NCBI GenBank assembly: GCA_017398105.1
Contig: JAFQHF010000152.1
Location: forward strand, 1 to 47,177
DNA length: 47,177 nucleotides
DNA from: Oscillospiraceae bacterium
Lineage (GTDB): Bacteria > Bacillota_A > Clostridia > Oscillospirales > Oscillospiraceae
Direction: 5' to 3'
The first letter of the stretch is position 1. Each line of letters starts with the position of its first letter. The notes beneath the pieces were generated by a model, which saw only the letters and a program-made list of their open reading frames with translations, was not told the origin of the DNA and did not search any database. Below are positions 7,446 through 13,294 of this stretch, piece after piece. The position numbers and the translations under genes are program-made.

Positions 7446-7874
7446 GTGAAACGATTTACACAATTGATTTGCCTGATGTTGGTATGCTCCTTTGTTTTGG
7501 GAATTCCTGCATTTGCTGCAGAAGTTCAGCCCTATGCCAGCAATTACTTCGGAAGCCACAGCTGTTATCTGTCAGAAGTCTCTTCCTCTACGTTCAAAGT
7601 GTGCTTTGAGGTTGTGGCAGTTTCCACCATGGATCAATTGGGAACCAGTGTGATCATTGTTCAGAAATCTTCGGACAGAGTTAACTGGTCAGACGTAAAG
7701 ACATATACAAAGGAAAGCTATTCCCAAATGACGGCGTCCAACACCGTGGCACATGGCAGCTATGTAACATTCTCTGAGGCTGAAGCAGGATACTATTACC
7801 GGGCCTATGTGAAGTTCTATGCCAAGAAGGGTGTCAATTCCGCGGTATATGTAGATTACACTTCTTACATCTAA
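7446..7874 (+). CDS. Secreted protein, DUF6147-like
   Basis: A 142-residue protein with a clear signal peptide (MKRFTQLICLMLVCSFVLG then IPAFAA, predicted cleavage after AFA). The mature about 115 residues are beta-rich: a repeated V/Y/T pattern, an internal MDQLGTSVIIVQKSSDRVNW segment and a final AYVKFYAKKG. It resembles small secreted DUF6147 proteins of gut Firmicutes, which have no established function. The start is GTG 7446 immediately after the stop of the membrane protein, with GGAGGG in range, so all three genes from 6182 form one operon closed by the terminator at 7929. It is probably the output of, or the signal sensed by, the upstream pair. Confidence 0.72.
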   Translation: MKRFTQLICLMLVCSFVLGIPAFAAEVQPYASNYFGSHSCYLSEVSSSTFKVCFEVVAVSTMDQLGTSVIIVQKSSDRVNWSDVKTYTKESYSQMTASNTVAHGSYVTFSEAEAGYYYRAYVKFYAKKGVNSAVYVDYTSYI

Positions 7875-7928
7875 TATTTGCTTCGGATTCGTATGATCCG
7901 GTACTAACAGGAACCTCCTGGCAGTTTA

Positions 7929-7954
7929 CCCCTCTCCTCAGAGAGGGGTTTTTT
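7929..7954 (+). terminator. Terminator of the Spo0A-C operon
   Basis: CCCCTCTC - CTCA - GAGAGGGG followed by TTTTTT, 55 bp after the last stop. Confidence 0.92.
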
Positions 7955-8006
7955 GTATATTCTTATTACGAGTTTTTGATCTGCGGCAATTATGAAAGCA
8001 AAAAAT

Positions 8007-8044
8007 AAAAAGTCCCAGAAACCATTGCGGCTCTAGGACTTTTT
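8007..8044 (-). terminator. Original tRNA-Thr terminator, now orphaned
   Basis: On the minus strand AAAAAGTCC pairs with GGACTTTTT around a loop containing TAGAGCCGCAATGG, next to the 3'-end copy of tRNA-Thr. A matching hairpin with the same loop lies after the intact tRNA at 16463-16499. Confidence 0.7.
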
Positions 8045-8090
8045 GGAGCTAGTGACCTGACTCGAACAGGCGACCTTCTCATTACGAGTG
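8044..8090. repeat. attL: 47-bp copy of tRNA-Thr 3' half
   Basis: These 47 bases are identical to 16502-16548, the 3' portion of tRNA-Thr(CGT) from the anticodon stem to CCA. Identity stops abruptly on the inner side (GTGG here, AGAT at 16549). This is the remnant left by insertion of an 8,458-bp element; the intact tRNA is at the right end. Upstream of the core a weaker similarity extends over the tRNA terminator. Confidence 0.95.
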
Positions 8091-8207
8091 GTGGACTTCC
8101 TGTTTTACTCTGTTTTGTAGTTTAGAAAATTGTATTGCAGCCCTAGCACAATTCGCATTTAAGTACGTTATATCGTACCGTATCTTTGGTGACCGTTTTA
8201 CAACTTG

Positions 8208-8225
8208 GGTCCCCAACGGGTCCCC
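8208..8225 (+). repeat. Left copy of subterminal repeat GGTCCCCAAnnGGTCCCC
   Basis: GGTCCCCAACGGGTCCCC, itself two GGTCCCC units 11 bp apart. It matches 16 of 18 positions with 16411-16428 near the other end, in the same orientation. It lies about 118 bp inside the left core and is a candidate arm-type site for the integrase or its directionality factor. Confidence 0.6.
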
Positions 8226-8279
8226 GATTTTTAGCATCCGGTTTCACAAATTATTCACCATTTTTCATTATGATAAAGC

Positions 8280-8308
8280 TTGACTTTTACTTTTCTCAAT
8301 GCTAATAT
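8280..8308 (+). promoter_or_regulatory. Promoter of the hairpin array and XRE gene
   Basis: TTGACT, 17-bp spacer, TAATAT. Transcription would start near 8315, about 20 nt before the first structured unit. Confidence 0.65.
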
Positions 8309-8336
8309 GAAGCAAACTTAAGAATACACTCCTCAC

Positions 8337-8564
8337 ATAAGAGCGCCAGCGCCTACGAGCCAGAGCCGTGTGTAATCACGGTCGATGCGTTCTTATAGAG
8401 GCCCGCGCCCTAGAGGCCAGCGCCCGTGAATAATCTCATTTGCGAGATGCGGCGTTGGCATTTAGGTAATTTGTTAATTATCGTGAATATCCCAACCCAA
8501 GAGCCTGTGCCTTAGAGCCTGTGCCATGTATCGCTGAGATGCGATTCGTGGTGCAGGCTTTTTT
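8337..8564 (+). ncRNA. Array of three related stem-loop units, untranslated
   Basis: Three units (8337-8396, 8397-8460, 8500-8564) share one plan. Two tandem copies of a GCC-rich 5' arm come first (AGAGCCTGTGCC at 8500 and 8514; AGAGGCCCGCGCC at 8397 and AGAGGCCAGCGCC at 8412; a looser pair in unit 1). An inner hairpin follows (ATCGC/GCGAT, ATCTC/GAGAT, CCGTG/CACGG), then one 3' arm (GGTGCAGGCT, GGCGTTGGC; in unit 1 ATAAGAGCGC pairs with GCGTTCTTAT). Either 5' copy could pair with the 3' arm, and compensatory G-U pairs keep the stems. Unit 3 ends in TTTTTT, like a terminator, 33 bp before the XRE start. No open frame spans it. Function unknown. Confidence 0.6.
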
Positions 8565-8596
8565 ATTTTATCAAAATATTACCGGGAGGTATTAAT

Positions 8597-8791
8597 ATGC
8601 GTATTGATAGAATCAAGTTAGTCACCGAAATGGCCCGTTCTGAAATCAAACTCTACGAGCTGGCCGAAAAATCCGGCCTGACCCGTGCCACCATTACGGC
8701 AATTAAGGGCGGCAAGAGTTGTAAAGAGGAAACCGCCGTAAAACTGGCCGCTGGTCTGGGTGTCCCTCTTGCTGATCTGCTGCAGAAATGA
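8597..8791 (+). CDS. XRE-family regulator of the element
   Basis: A 64-residue minimal helix-turn-helix: LYELAEKSGLTRATITAIKGGKSCKEETAVKLAAGLGVPLADLLQK. GGGAGG lies 7 nt before the ATG. It sits directly downstream of the hairpin array and its terminator-like third unit, so its expression could depend on read-through. The next gene starts 10 bp further on. By position it is probably the element's lysogeny-type repressor or copy-control regulator, which is inference. Confidence 0.85.
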   Translation: MRIDRIKLVTEMARSEIKLYELAEKSGLTRATITAIKGGKSCKEETAVKLAAGLGVPLADLLQK

Positions 8792-8800
8792 GGTCAGTTT

Positions 8801-9013
8801 ATGGCAGATGTATTAACGGTCCGGGGAGCCGTAGCCAGAGCAAAAGCAGACGGCTTGCCGGTATCGGAATATACCCTCAGAGCATGGATAAAAGCAGGAC
8901 ATATTCCAGTCCGGCACGCTGGTTGTAAGCAGCTGGTCTATTATCCAAACCTGGTACGCTACCTGCAATGCGAGGACGGCGGCGACAATAGTCCCGCTGC
9001 TGCAGGCAGGTAA
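8801..9013 (+). CDS. MerR/excisionase-like HTH protein, copy 1
   Basis: A 70-residue DNA-binding protein. The core LTVRGAVARAKADGLPVSEYTLRAWIKAGHIPVRHAGCKQLVYYPNLVRYLQCEDGG has the winged-helix plan of HTH_17/Xis proteins: a recognition helix SEYTLRAWIKAG, a wing with a conserved Tyr-Tyr, and a C-terminal helix. A second, inverted copy is at 12807-13019 with about 90% identical residues over 65 positions. It may be the excisionase for the integrase or a replication regulator. The start ATG follows GAGG at 8 nt, overlapping the end of the XRE gene's trailer. Downstream is a 20-bp perfect palindrome (9035-9054). Confidence 0.78.
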   Translation: MADVLTVRGAVARAKADGLPVSEYTLRAWIKAGHIPVRHAGCKQLVYYPNLVRYLQCEDGGDNSPAAAGR

Positions 9014-9072
9014 GAAAGAAACGCACACGGACGCCCACCACAGGCCTGTGGTGGAACTTGAAAGGAGTAGAA

Positions 9073-9483
9073 ATGACCAAACAACAGGAGCATGATATTC
9101 TGATGGAATGTTTTGGGAGCATTCCGGAACGCTATACGCTGTATCCGCTGCCCGATGATAAACGCGGGGGGCAGGAGTATGCCCGCATTGGTATGACGCT
9201 GGGAAACGGTGAGGTCTTAATCTTTGAGTTTGACTTTTCTGTACCGGGCCGATTTAACATCCCGTGGGAAGACCTGGAGAACAGTATCCCGCACCACTGC
9301 AGCACCTGTGAATGGAACCTCTGGCGGGGTAAAGGTACATCCTATTGTACCGAAACGGAAGAAATCGGCAGCGGTGAGTGTCCCGATTGGGAGATTTCTC
9401 CGGATGCAATCAGCCTTACGGCGGCTGAGTATTACAAGCAGCTGCACGAAAAGCACTATGGAAAAGCCTGTGTATCCGTGTGA
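9073..9483 (+). CDS. Element protein, unknown, Cys-containing
   Basis: A 136-residue soluble protein from ATG 9073, 8 nt after AAGGAG; a TTG at 9058 would overlap that site. Acidic, with a central cysteine cluster HCSTCEWNLWRGKGTSYC and a later GSGECPDWE, suggesting a small metal-binding fold. The C-terminal helix is AAEYYKQLHEKHYG. I do not recognise the family; it belongs to the replication-side operon (8597-10552) of the element and overlaps the next small gene by 26 bp. Confidence 0.62.
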   Translation: MTKQQEHDILMECFGSIPERYTLYPLPDDKRGGQEYARIGMTLGNGEVLIFEFDFSVPGRFNIPWEDLENSIPHHCSTCEWNLWRGKGTSYCTETEEIGSGECPDWEISPDAISLTAAEYYKQLHEKHYGKACVSV

Positions 9484-9640
9484 TAGCTGCAGTTATTCAG
9501 ACACCTTTGCTTGCAAAAGGTGTGCCCGGTGGCGGCATTGGTACTTCTACCGTCAATCTCTTATCAATGCTTTTGCTAAGGAGCTGGACAGGTGCTGGCG
9601 GTATGAGCTCCCTTTGCATCGGATCAGGAAGGAACAATAG
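9458..9640 (+). CDS. Small zinc-ribbon-like protein
   Basis: A 60-residue protein, MEKPVYPCDSCSYSDTF then ACKRCARWRHWYFYRQ, too short to be easily noticed. Two CxxC knuckles (residues 8-11 and 19-22) define a probable zinc ribbon, followed by a basic aromatic stretch (RWRHWYFYRQ) suited to nucleic acid or protein contact. It starts inside the end of the previous gene and stops 3 bp before the Rep ATG, so it is translationally linked to the replication initiator and may be its accessory factor. No strong ribosome binding site is visible; coupling would explain that. Confidence 0.6.
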   Translation: MEKPVYPCDSCSYSDTFACKRCARWRHWYFYRQSLINAFAKELDRCWRYELPLHRIRKEQ

Positions 9641-9643
9641 CAC

Positions 9644-10552
9644 ATGGCAAAGGAATTTTATATACGGTTCCGGACAGCTGGGCGGTATTGCTTAGTTACA
9701 CGGTACAGCCGCCCGCTTCCCGGCGATAGCGAAGCAGCCAGAACCGCCAAACAGGCCGCCACCACTGCAGCACAGAAATTCATAAATATCAAGAACGCTA
9801 CAGAGCGGCTGCAGCTGCTATTGTGTGCCAACTTTGACAGCAAAGAAGCATCCTTCTGCACCTTCACCTTTACGGATGAAACGCTACCCGCCAATCGAAA
9901 GCACGCAAAAGCTATCTTTGCCGACTACCTCCGGAGGCTGCGGCCAGAGTGGAAACGAGCAGAACGGCCCTTTAAGTACCTCTATACCATTGAGGGCGAA
10001 CCGCTGTCCGTCTTTCCCTCAGCCGCTCCAGTGGCGGGACAGCGTTGGGAAGTTGCGCCGTGGCGTGAAGAACAGCGTTGGGAACAGCTTGACACGGCGG
10101 CCCAGGATGCGCCAGAGCCGCCGACTCGGTTTCATGTGCACTGTTTCTTCCTTCTTCGGAAAACGGATTACGAGACCGTCAAGGCCCTTTGGCCCTATGG
10201 CCAGGTGTATATAAGCCAGATGAAAGTGAACGACTTAACGACCTTCCAGCGCCTTGCAAGCTATGTCACAAAAGAAAGCCGCGCCGGTACCAAAGGTAAC
10301 GGCGAACGGGCTTATACGCCCAGTCTTAACCTGGAACAGCCAACCATTGACGGCCATTGGTGCTCCGAATTCGAGGGCATTAAACTGCCTTTAGGCGCCG
10401 AGAAGATATCCAGCGGCACGGACAGCAACGAAATATATGGCAGCTCAATGGAGTATCTGTTCTACCGGATGCCCAGGCCAGTCCAGCAGCCGCAGCCATA
10501 CAAAAGCAAGGGGCAATTGGTCCATAAGAAACGGCGCTCACAGCGCCCATAA
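9644..10552 (+). CDS. HUH-type replication initiator (rolling circle)
   Basis: A 302-residue protein with the order of motifs of rolling-circle Rep proteins: motif 1 FCTFTFTDE at about 71-79, motif 2 RFHVHCFFLL with the HUH histidines at about 164 and 166, and motif 3 LASYVTKES with Tyr207 as the likely DNA-nicking residue and Lys210. A single active-site tyrosine matches plasmid- and phage-type Reps. The N terminus is basic and the region 120-160 is a variable insertion. It would nick a double-strand origin to start rolling-circle replication of the excised circle; mobilisation by the same nick is possible. The long non-coding tract following the gene is a natural place for origins. Confidence 0.82.
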   Translation: MAKEFYIRFRTAGRYCLVTRYSRPLPGDSEAARTAKQAATTAAQKFINIKNATERLQLLLCANFDSKEASFCTFTFTDETLPANRKHAKAIFADYLRRLRPEWKRAERPFKYLYTIEGEPLSVFPSAAPVAGQRWEVAPWREEQRWEQLDTAAQDAPEPPTRFHVHCFFLLRKTDYETVKALWPYGQVYISQMKVNDLTTFQRLASYVTKESRAGTKGNGERAYTPSLNLEQPTIDGHWCSEFEGIKLPLGAEKISSGTDSNEIYGSSMEYLFYRMPRPVQQPQPYKSKGQLVHKKRRSQRP

Positions 10553-11005
10553 TGCCGCCACGAGGCCATCGTTTTCCTTGGTGGTGGTTATTAACTTCTC
10601 GACAAGAGTATAGAAAAACACAAAAGAACTTTTCAACGGCTTTTGGACATGGTAAAATATCAGTGAACGGAGAAAGAGCAACATAACCGGTACGATTGTG
10701 TGCCGAAAAGATGCGAAAAAACATCGTTCAAAATCCAGTTTTGACGCTGATTTTACCGGGTGGCTTGGGCGCAGGCGTGCGCCTGCTATGTGCGGGCGTG
10801 TACGCACGAGGGCTTCGCCCTGGAACCCTACCCCCGGGGTCTGCAAAATATCAAAACCCTCGCCGGAATACCACGTGCCCTCCTCCACGCGAAAATTTTT
10901 CCCCACATGAAAAATTCCAGGAGAGCCGAGATACCAGGCATAACCAGGCAGCACGCATGCCCGAAAACGGTGTCCAATTCGGACACATTCCGGACAAGTA
11001 ATAAA
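10553..11005. other. Non-coding tract after Rep, hairpin cluster (origin candidate)
   Basis: No supported gene in about 450 bp. Three hairpins follow closely: GGCGCA/TGCGCC (10768-10783), GTGCG/CGCAC (10790-10807) and AGGGC/GCCCT (10809-10821), then CCCCGGGG. At 10970-10986 is the perfect palindrome GTGTCCAATTCGGACAC, also present at 15054. Such a tract beside an HUH Rep suggests a double- or single-strand origin or a transfer origin, but the nick site cannot be identified by eye. Confidence 0.45.
10970..10986. promoter_or_regulatory. Palindrome GTGTCCAATTCGGACAC, copy A
   Basis: Six-base arms around AATTC. Identical to 15054-15070; one base different from 12249-12265; a half-site is at 14139. 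Likely a protein-binding site shared across the element. Confidence 0.55.
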
Positions 11006-11006
11006 T

Positions 11007-11032
11007 CCCGCCACAGGTCTGCCCGTGGCGGG
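11007..11032 (-). terminator. Hairpin ending the leftward gene cluster
   Basis: CCCGCCAC/TGTGGCGGG stem just after the stop at 11040; on the minus strand it is followed by ATTTATT. The same CCRCCAC..GTGGYGG motif occurs after both HTH copies. Confidence 0.6.
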
Positions 11033-11039
11033 ATATCAT

Positions 11040-11165
11040 TCAACATGCCATGTTTTCTTTGCTGATAACATCAAGTGGGATACCTTTGCAGAGGCTGAAC
11101 ACAAAGGCTTTGATAATATCCGCTTCGCGCTTTTCCTCTGGCTTGTAATAAATCTCAATTCTCAT
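11040..11165 (-). CDS. 41-residue element protein
   Basis: A short frame MRIEIYYKPEEKREADIIK then AFVFSLCKGIPLDVISKENMAC, starting 16 bp after the previous leftward stop and ending 8 bp before a hairpin. AAGGA lies upstream but at a long spacing (about 13 nt). The charged, ordered composition and the snug fit within the operon argue for a real small protein. Function unknown. Confidence 0.5.
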   Translation of the reverse strand: MRIEIYYKPEEKREADIIKAFVFSLCKGIPLDVISKENMAC

Positions 11166-11181
11166 TTCACAGCACCGTTCC

Positions 11182-11427
11182 TTACAGTTGTGTGTCAATC
11201 CATTGTGTTAGCTCTGCATCATTTGCAGGATCACGCCCAAATGCTGTGCGAAAAGAGCGGCGGTTTTGCTTTTCGGCTACAGCGTTCCAACCTTCCAGGG
11301 TATTTATATCCAACTTTTCTGTAGGTGGTGGCGCTGGGTTAAACAGTGGAATAGGCTTGCCGCCGTTTATGTTATTGGCTCGCACATAACCAATCAACAT
11401 ACATCCTGGCATTTCAAACAGATTCAT
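11182..11427 (-). CDS. Small element protein, unknown
   Basis: An 81-residue protein from ATG 11427 with GAGGAGGGG 4-6 nt upstream; an upstream in-frame start at 11442 would overlap that site. Middle part NPAPPPTEK is a flexible linker, and the C-terminal half (GWNAVAEKQNRRSFRTAFG, then RDPANDAELTQWIDTQL) looks helical. It overlaps the end of the next gene upstream by 14 bp, as is usual in this compact leftward operon (11040-13019). No family recognised. Confidence 0.55.
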   Translation of the reverse strand: MNLFEMPGCMLIGYVRANNINGGKPIPLFNPAPPPTEKLDINTLEGWNAVAEKQNRRSFRTAFGRDPANDAELTQWIDTQL

Positions 11428-11701
11428 TGTACCCCTCCTCATAGCACAGTCTCATTAGGTTCGATAACGGGGAATCTTCCGCCGGATCAGCAGCAACGAT
11501 CATAAAATAGACGTCCGAAAACCGGGACTCTTCACCTGCAGCTGCATCGGATCTTCCCTGGGCTGTGAATACATTCCCAAGCTCCTGCAGCTCTGCAGCA
11601 ATGACAGGAAAGTTACGGCTCGTTTTCTGCCCGGTTTTTCTTTGCCAGTATCTCCGGAATCCTGGCAGGTGTTTTAACATATCCATGTCGGCCCCCGTCA
11701 A
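11414..11701 (-). CDS. Small element protein, unknown
   Basis: A 95-residue soluble protein. TTG 11701 overlaps the stop of the upstream gene (TTGA), with AGGA at about 7 nt; ATG 11686, preceded by GGGGG, is an alternative. The mid-section (KTSRNFPVIAAELQELGNVF) is helical and the C terminus acidic. No family recognised. Overlaps on both sides show translational coupling within the leftward cluster. Confidence 0.55.
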   Translation of the reverse strand: MTGADMDMLKHLPGFRRYWQRKTGQKTSRNFPVIAAELQELGNVFTAQGRSDAAAGEESRFSDVYFMIVAADPAEDSPLSNLMRLCYEEGYNESV

Positions 11702-12021
11702 CTGTAGTTCCTGCTATCAATGGCAGCCTTCAGCCATTCCGCTCCCCTCTGGCATCCCAGAAGAACCCAGCCACGGCACAGGGCCGCCAGATGGTGGGCA
11801 TTAGGATCAGTAGCCGCAGCGGCGTTAATGGCGTCAAGGATAGACTGGACGGTCTCAGCATCCCCACGGGCGGCGGCTTCGTAGGCTTCGTTTGCCATAT
11901 TGGCGATATCTGCGAACATTTCCAGTTCTGCAGGTCTCAGCTCACGGCCTACCTCTGCCCGCTGCAGGTCGGCAAGCTGCTTGCCGGTGATGGGGAAAGT
12001 GATCTTATCAGGATTGACCAT
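11698..12021 (-). CDS. Small element protein, helical
   Basis: A 107-residue protein from ATG 12021 with GGGGGTGG upstream; the longer frame reading further upstream is only the shadow of the preceding gene. Sequence MVNPDKITFPITGKQLADLQ and RAEVGRELRPAELEMFADI, then alanine-rich helices (AYEAAARGDAETVQSILDAI) reminiscent of helical-repeat packing. No transmembrane part. Function unknown; overlaps the next upstream gene by 14 bp. Confidence 0.58.
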   Translation of the reverse strand: MVNPDKITFPITGKQLADLQRAEVGRELRPAELEMFADIANMANEAYEAAARGDAETVQSILDAINAAAATDPNAHHLAALCRGWVLLGCQRGAEWLKAAIDSRNYS

Positions 12022-12331
12022 AAGTTGCCACCCCCAATCCCTCGAAGATAGACTGCTGCACCGGTGTTCCGTTGTGCTCTGCATAGAGCCGTTCCAGATC
12101 AACGCTAAGCGTGATCCTGCGCCGGTTGCCGATCTCCGTGACCTCGAACCCACTCCGATTGTACGCCCGGTAAATCATGTGCTTGTCGTCACAGATTTCC
12201 AGTCCCATGCTACCGCAGATGCGCAGCCATTCAGCCGGGATAACGATTGTGTCCAATTTGGACACGCCCGTCCGGTGGTCTTTCAACTTCACCGGATAGG
12301 CATAGGCTTTGATGTTAATCGTGGTTTGCAT
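12008..12331 (-). CDS. Element protein, possible AbrB-like fold
   Basis: A 107-residue protein from ATG 12331, 6 nt after GGAGG. The segment LDTIVIPAEWLRICGSMGLE resembles the swapped-hairpin AbrB/SpoVT pattern (T-V-x-P-x2-W-L-x3-G-L), which would make it a DNA-binding transition regulator, but the C-terminal half (EVTEIGNRRRITLSVDLERLY) is unlike standard members, so this is tentative. Part of its coding sequence (12249-12265) is a near-copy of the palindrome GTGTCCAATTCGGACAC. It opens the five-gene lower part of the leftward cluster, after a hairpin-rich 130-bp gap. Confidence 0.52.
   Translation of the reverse strand: MQTTINIKAYAYPVKLKDHRTGVSKLDTIVIPAEWLRICGSMGLEICDDKHMIYRAYNRSGFEVTEIGNRRRITLSVDLERLYAEHNGTPVQQSIFEGLGVATYGQS
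12249..12265. promoter_or_regulatory. Palindrome copy B inside a coding region
   Basis: GTGTCCAATTTGGACAC, arms perfect, centre differing by one base from copies A and C. It encodes VSKLDT on the minus strand, so chance or coding constraint is possible. Confidence 0.4.
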
Positions 12332-12371
12332 TATGTACCTCCAAATTCTATATTGACTTTTGAGAGGGAAA

Positions 12372-12456
12372 GGCCTTATAATAAGGCCATCCCCTCTTGC
12401 TTGCTGGGGTAAAGGCTCTTTGCATCGTGCTTTGGTCGGCGATTGATGCAAGGGGC
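12372..12456 (-). promoter_or_regulatory. Hairpin-rich gap between two leftward genes
   Basis: Contains the perfect palindrome GGCCTTATAATAAGGCC (12372-12388) and a long stem pairing AAAAGCCCCTTGCATC with GATGCAAAGAGCCTTT (about 12411-12456) with G-U pairs. On the minus strand this stem follows the 12462 gene and precedes the 12331 start, so it could attenuate the operon. No clean U-tract. Confidence 0.45.
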
Positions 12457-12461
12457 TTTTC

Positions 12462-13019
12462 TTATGCCAGGACAAAACGGCGGGCGGTGGTCTGCTTGCT
12501 GAAACGCTGCCACAGCTCCGGGGCCGCCACCTTAAGGGCCTTGCTGTCCAGGCGGCTGCTGGTGACTTCCTTCCAGGTGATTTTGAAGCTGGGTCCGTGT
12601 AGCTCATCGGCACCGTTGGCGGCCATGTAGGCTTTCAAGCCATCTTCCAGGGCGGCGATCTCGCCGGCCAGCTCGTCAGCCATGCGGCGCAGCTCTCGCA
12701 GCTCGTTTACTCTGGCTTCCATCTCGTTCATACTCATAACGTTCCTCCTAAGTTCATGCCGCCACAGGCCCGTGGCGGGCTTCTGATTGCCTTTTCTTCT
12801 TACCTGCCCACCAACCATGGCTGCGGGGCTATTGTCGCCGCCGTCCTCGCACTGCAGGTAGCGGACAAGGTTTGGATAATACAGCAGCTGCTTGCATCCA
12901 GCGTGCCGAACAGGGATAAGCCCTGCCTTAATCCATCCTCTAAGGGTGTACTCTGATACCGGAAGGCCGTCCGCCTTGGCTCTGGCTACGGCTCCCCGGA
13001 TGGTTACGACGTTTCCCAT
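12462..13019 (-). CDS. HTH copy 2 read through into a coiled-coil phage-type protein
   Basis: A 185-residue frame in two parts. Residues 1-67 (MGNVVTIRGAVARAKADGLP, then SEYTLRGWIKAG) are the second copy of the 8801 HTH protein. Residues 95-185 (MSMNEMEARVNELRELRRMA and on, ending KQTTARRFVLA) are a separate coiled-coil protein with its own AGGAGG and ATG at 12737, resembling small Gp157-like or host-nuclease-type phage proteins. In copy 1 a TAA ends the HTH; here a frame change near residue 67 (ATGGTTGGTGGGCAGGTAAG against GCTGCAGGCAGGTAAG) puts that TAA out of frame and fuses the two. Both the fusion and a separate 91-residue product from 12737 are likely made. AGGAGG lies 6 nt before ATG 13019. 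Confidence 0.7.
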   Translation of the reverse strand: MGNVVTIRGAVARAKADGLPVSEYTLRGWIKAGLIPVRHAGCKQLLYYPNLVRYLQCEDGGDNSPAAMVGGQVRRKGNQKPATGLWRHELRRNVMSMNEMEARVNELRELRRMADELAGEIAALEDGLKAYMAANGADELHGPSFKITWKEVTSSRLDSKALKVAAPELWQRFSKQTTARRFVLA

Positions 13020-13115
13020 TGGTTGCCTCCTTTGATCGTTTCACCCATGTTGTAGCGTTTGGTGTGGGGGTCGCTTACCAGGTGTCCTCTGTTGTCCCCT
13101 CTTCTCTATGACCAC

Positions 13116-13144
13116 ATTATACTACTGACGGCAGTATATTTCAA
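13116..13144 (-). promoter_or_regulatory. Leftward promoter of the HTH copy 2 cluster
   Basis: On the minus strand TTGAAA, 17-bp spacer, TATAAT. The spacer contains the first TGACGGCAGTATA operator copy. A leader of about 95 nt precedes ATG 13019. Confidence 0.65.
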
Positions 13145-13207
13145 GATGGTATATTACACAAACATGACGTCAGTATATCGTTAATATTGTATATTGACGG
13201 CAGTATA
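13123..13207. promoter_or_regulatory. Three operator repeats TGACGKCAGTATA
   Basis: TACTGACGGCAGTATA (13123-13138), CATGACGTCAGTATAT (13163-13178) and ATTGACGGCAGTATAC (13192-13207), all in one orientation and each centred on a CTG/CAG-like dyad. The first lies in the spacer of the leftward promoter and the third overlaps the -35 box of the rightward one. A ribbon-helix-helix protein is encoded next door, so autoregulation is the simplest reading. Confidence 0.7.
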
Positions 13208-13222
13208 CTTTGGTGGTATAAT
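13194..13222 (+). promoter_or_regulatory. Rightward promoter of the RHH-kinase pair
   Basis: TTGACG, 17-bp spacer, TATAAT, with the third operator repeat on its -35 box. Start of transcription near 13229, 65 nt before the GTG. Confidence 0.75.
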
Positions 13223-13294
13223 ACAGGTATGATGGAAAAGGTGACCTTGTATGACGGCCACCACCATAATTTCTGATTAAAGGGAGGTCCGAAA

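Noticed and set aside
8337..8564. Possible CRISPR array
   Set aside because: Units contain internal paired arms of differing sequence, there are no uniform spacers and no cas genes.
10696..11065. Several 60-100 codon frames on both strands after Rep
   Set aside because: They overlap each other, lack ribosome binding sites and consist of GC-biased or Pro/Arg-rich shadow sequence; the tract is better read as non-coding.
12332..12613. N-terminal extension of the 12008 gene to 201 codons
   Set aside because: The clear GGAGG and ATG at 12331 define the start; the extension is antisense-like to the 12462 gene and Pro/Arg/Ser-rich.
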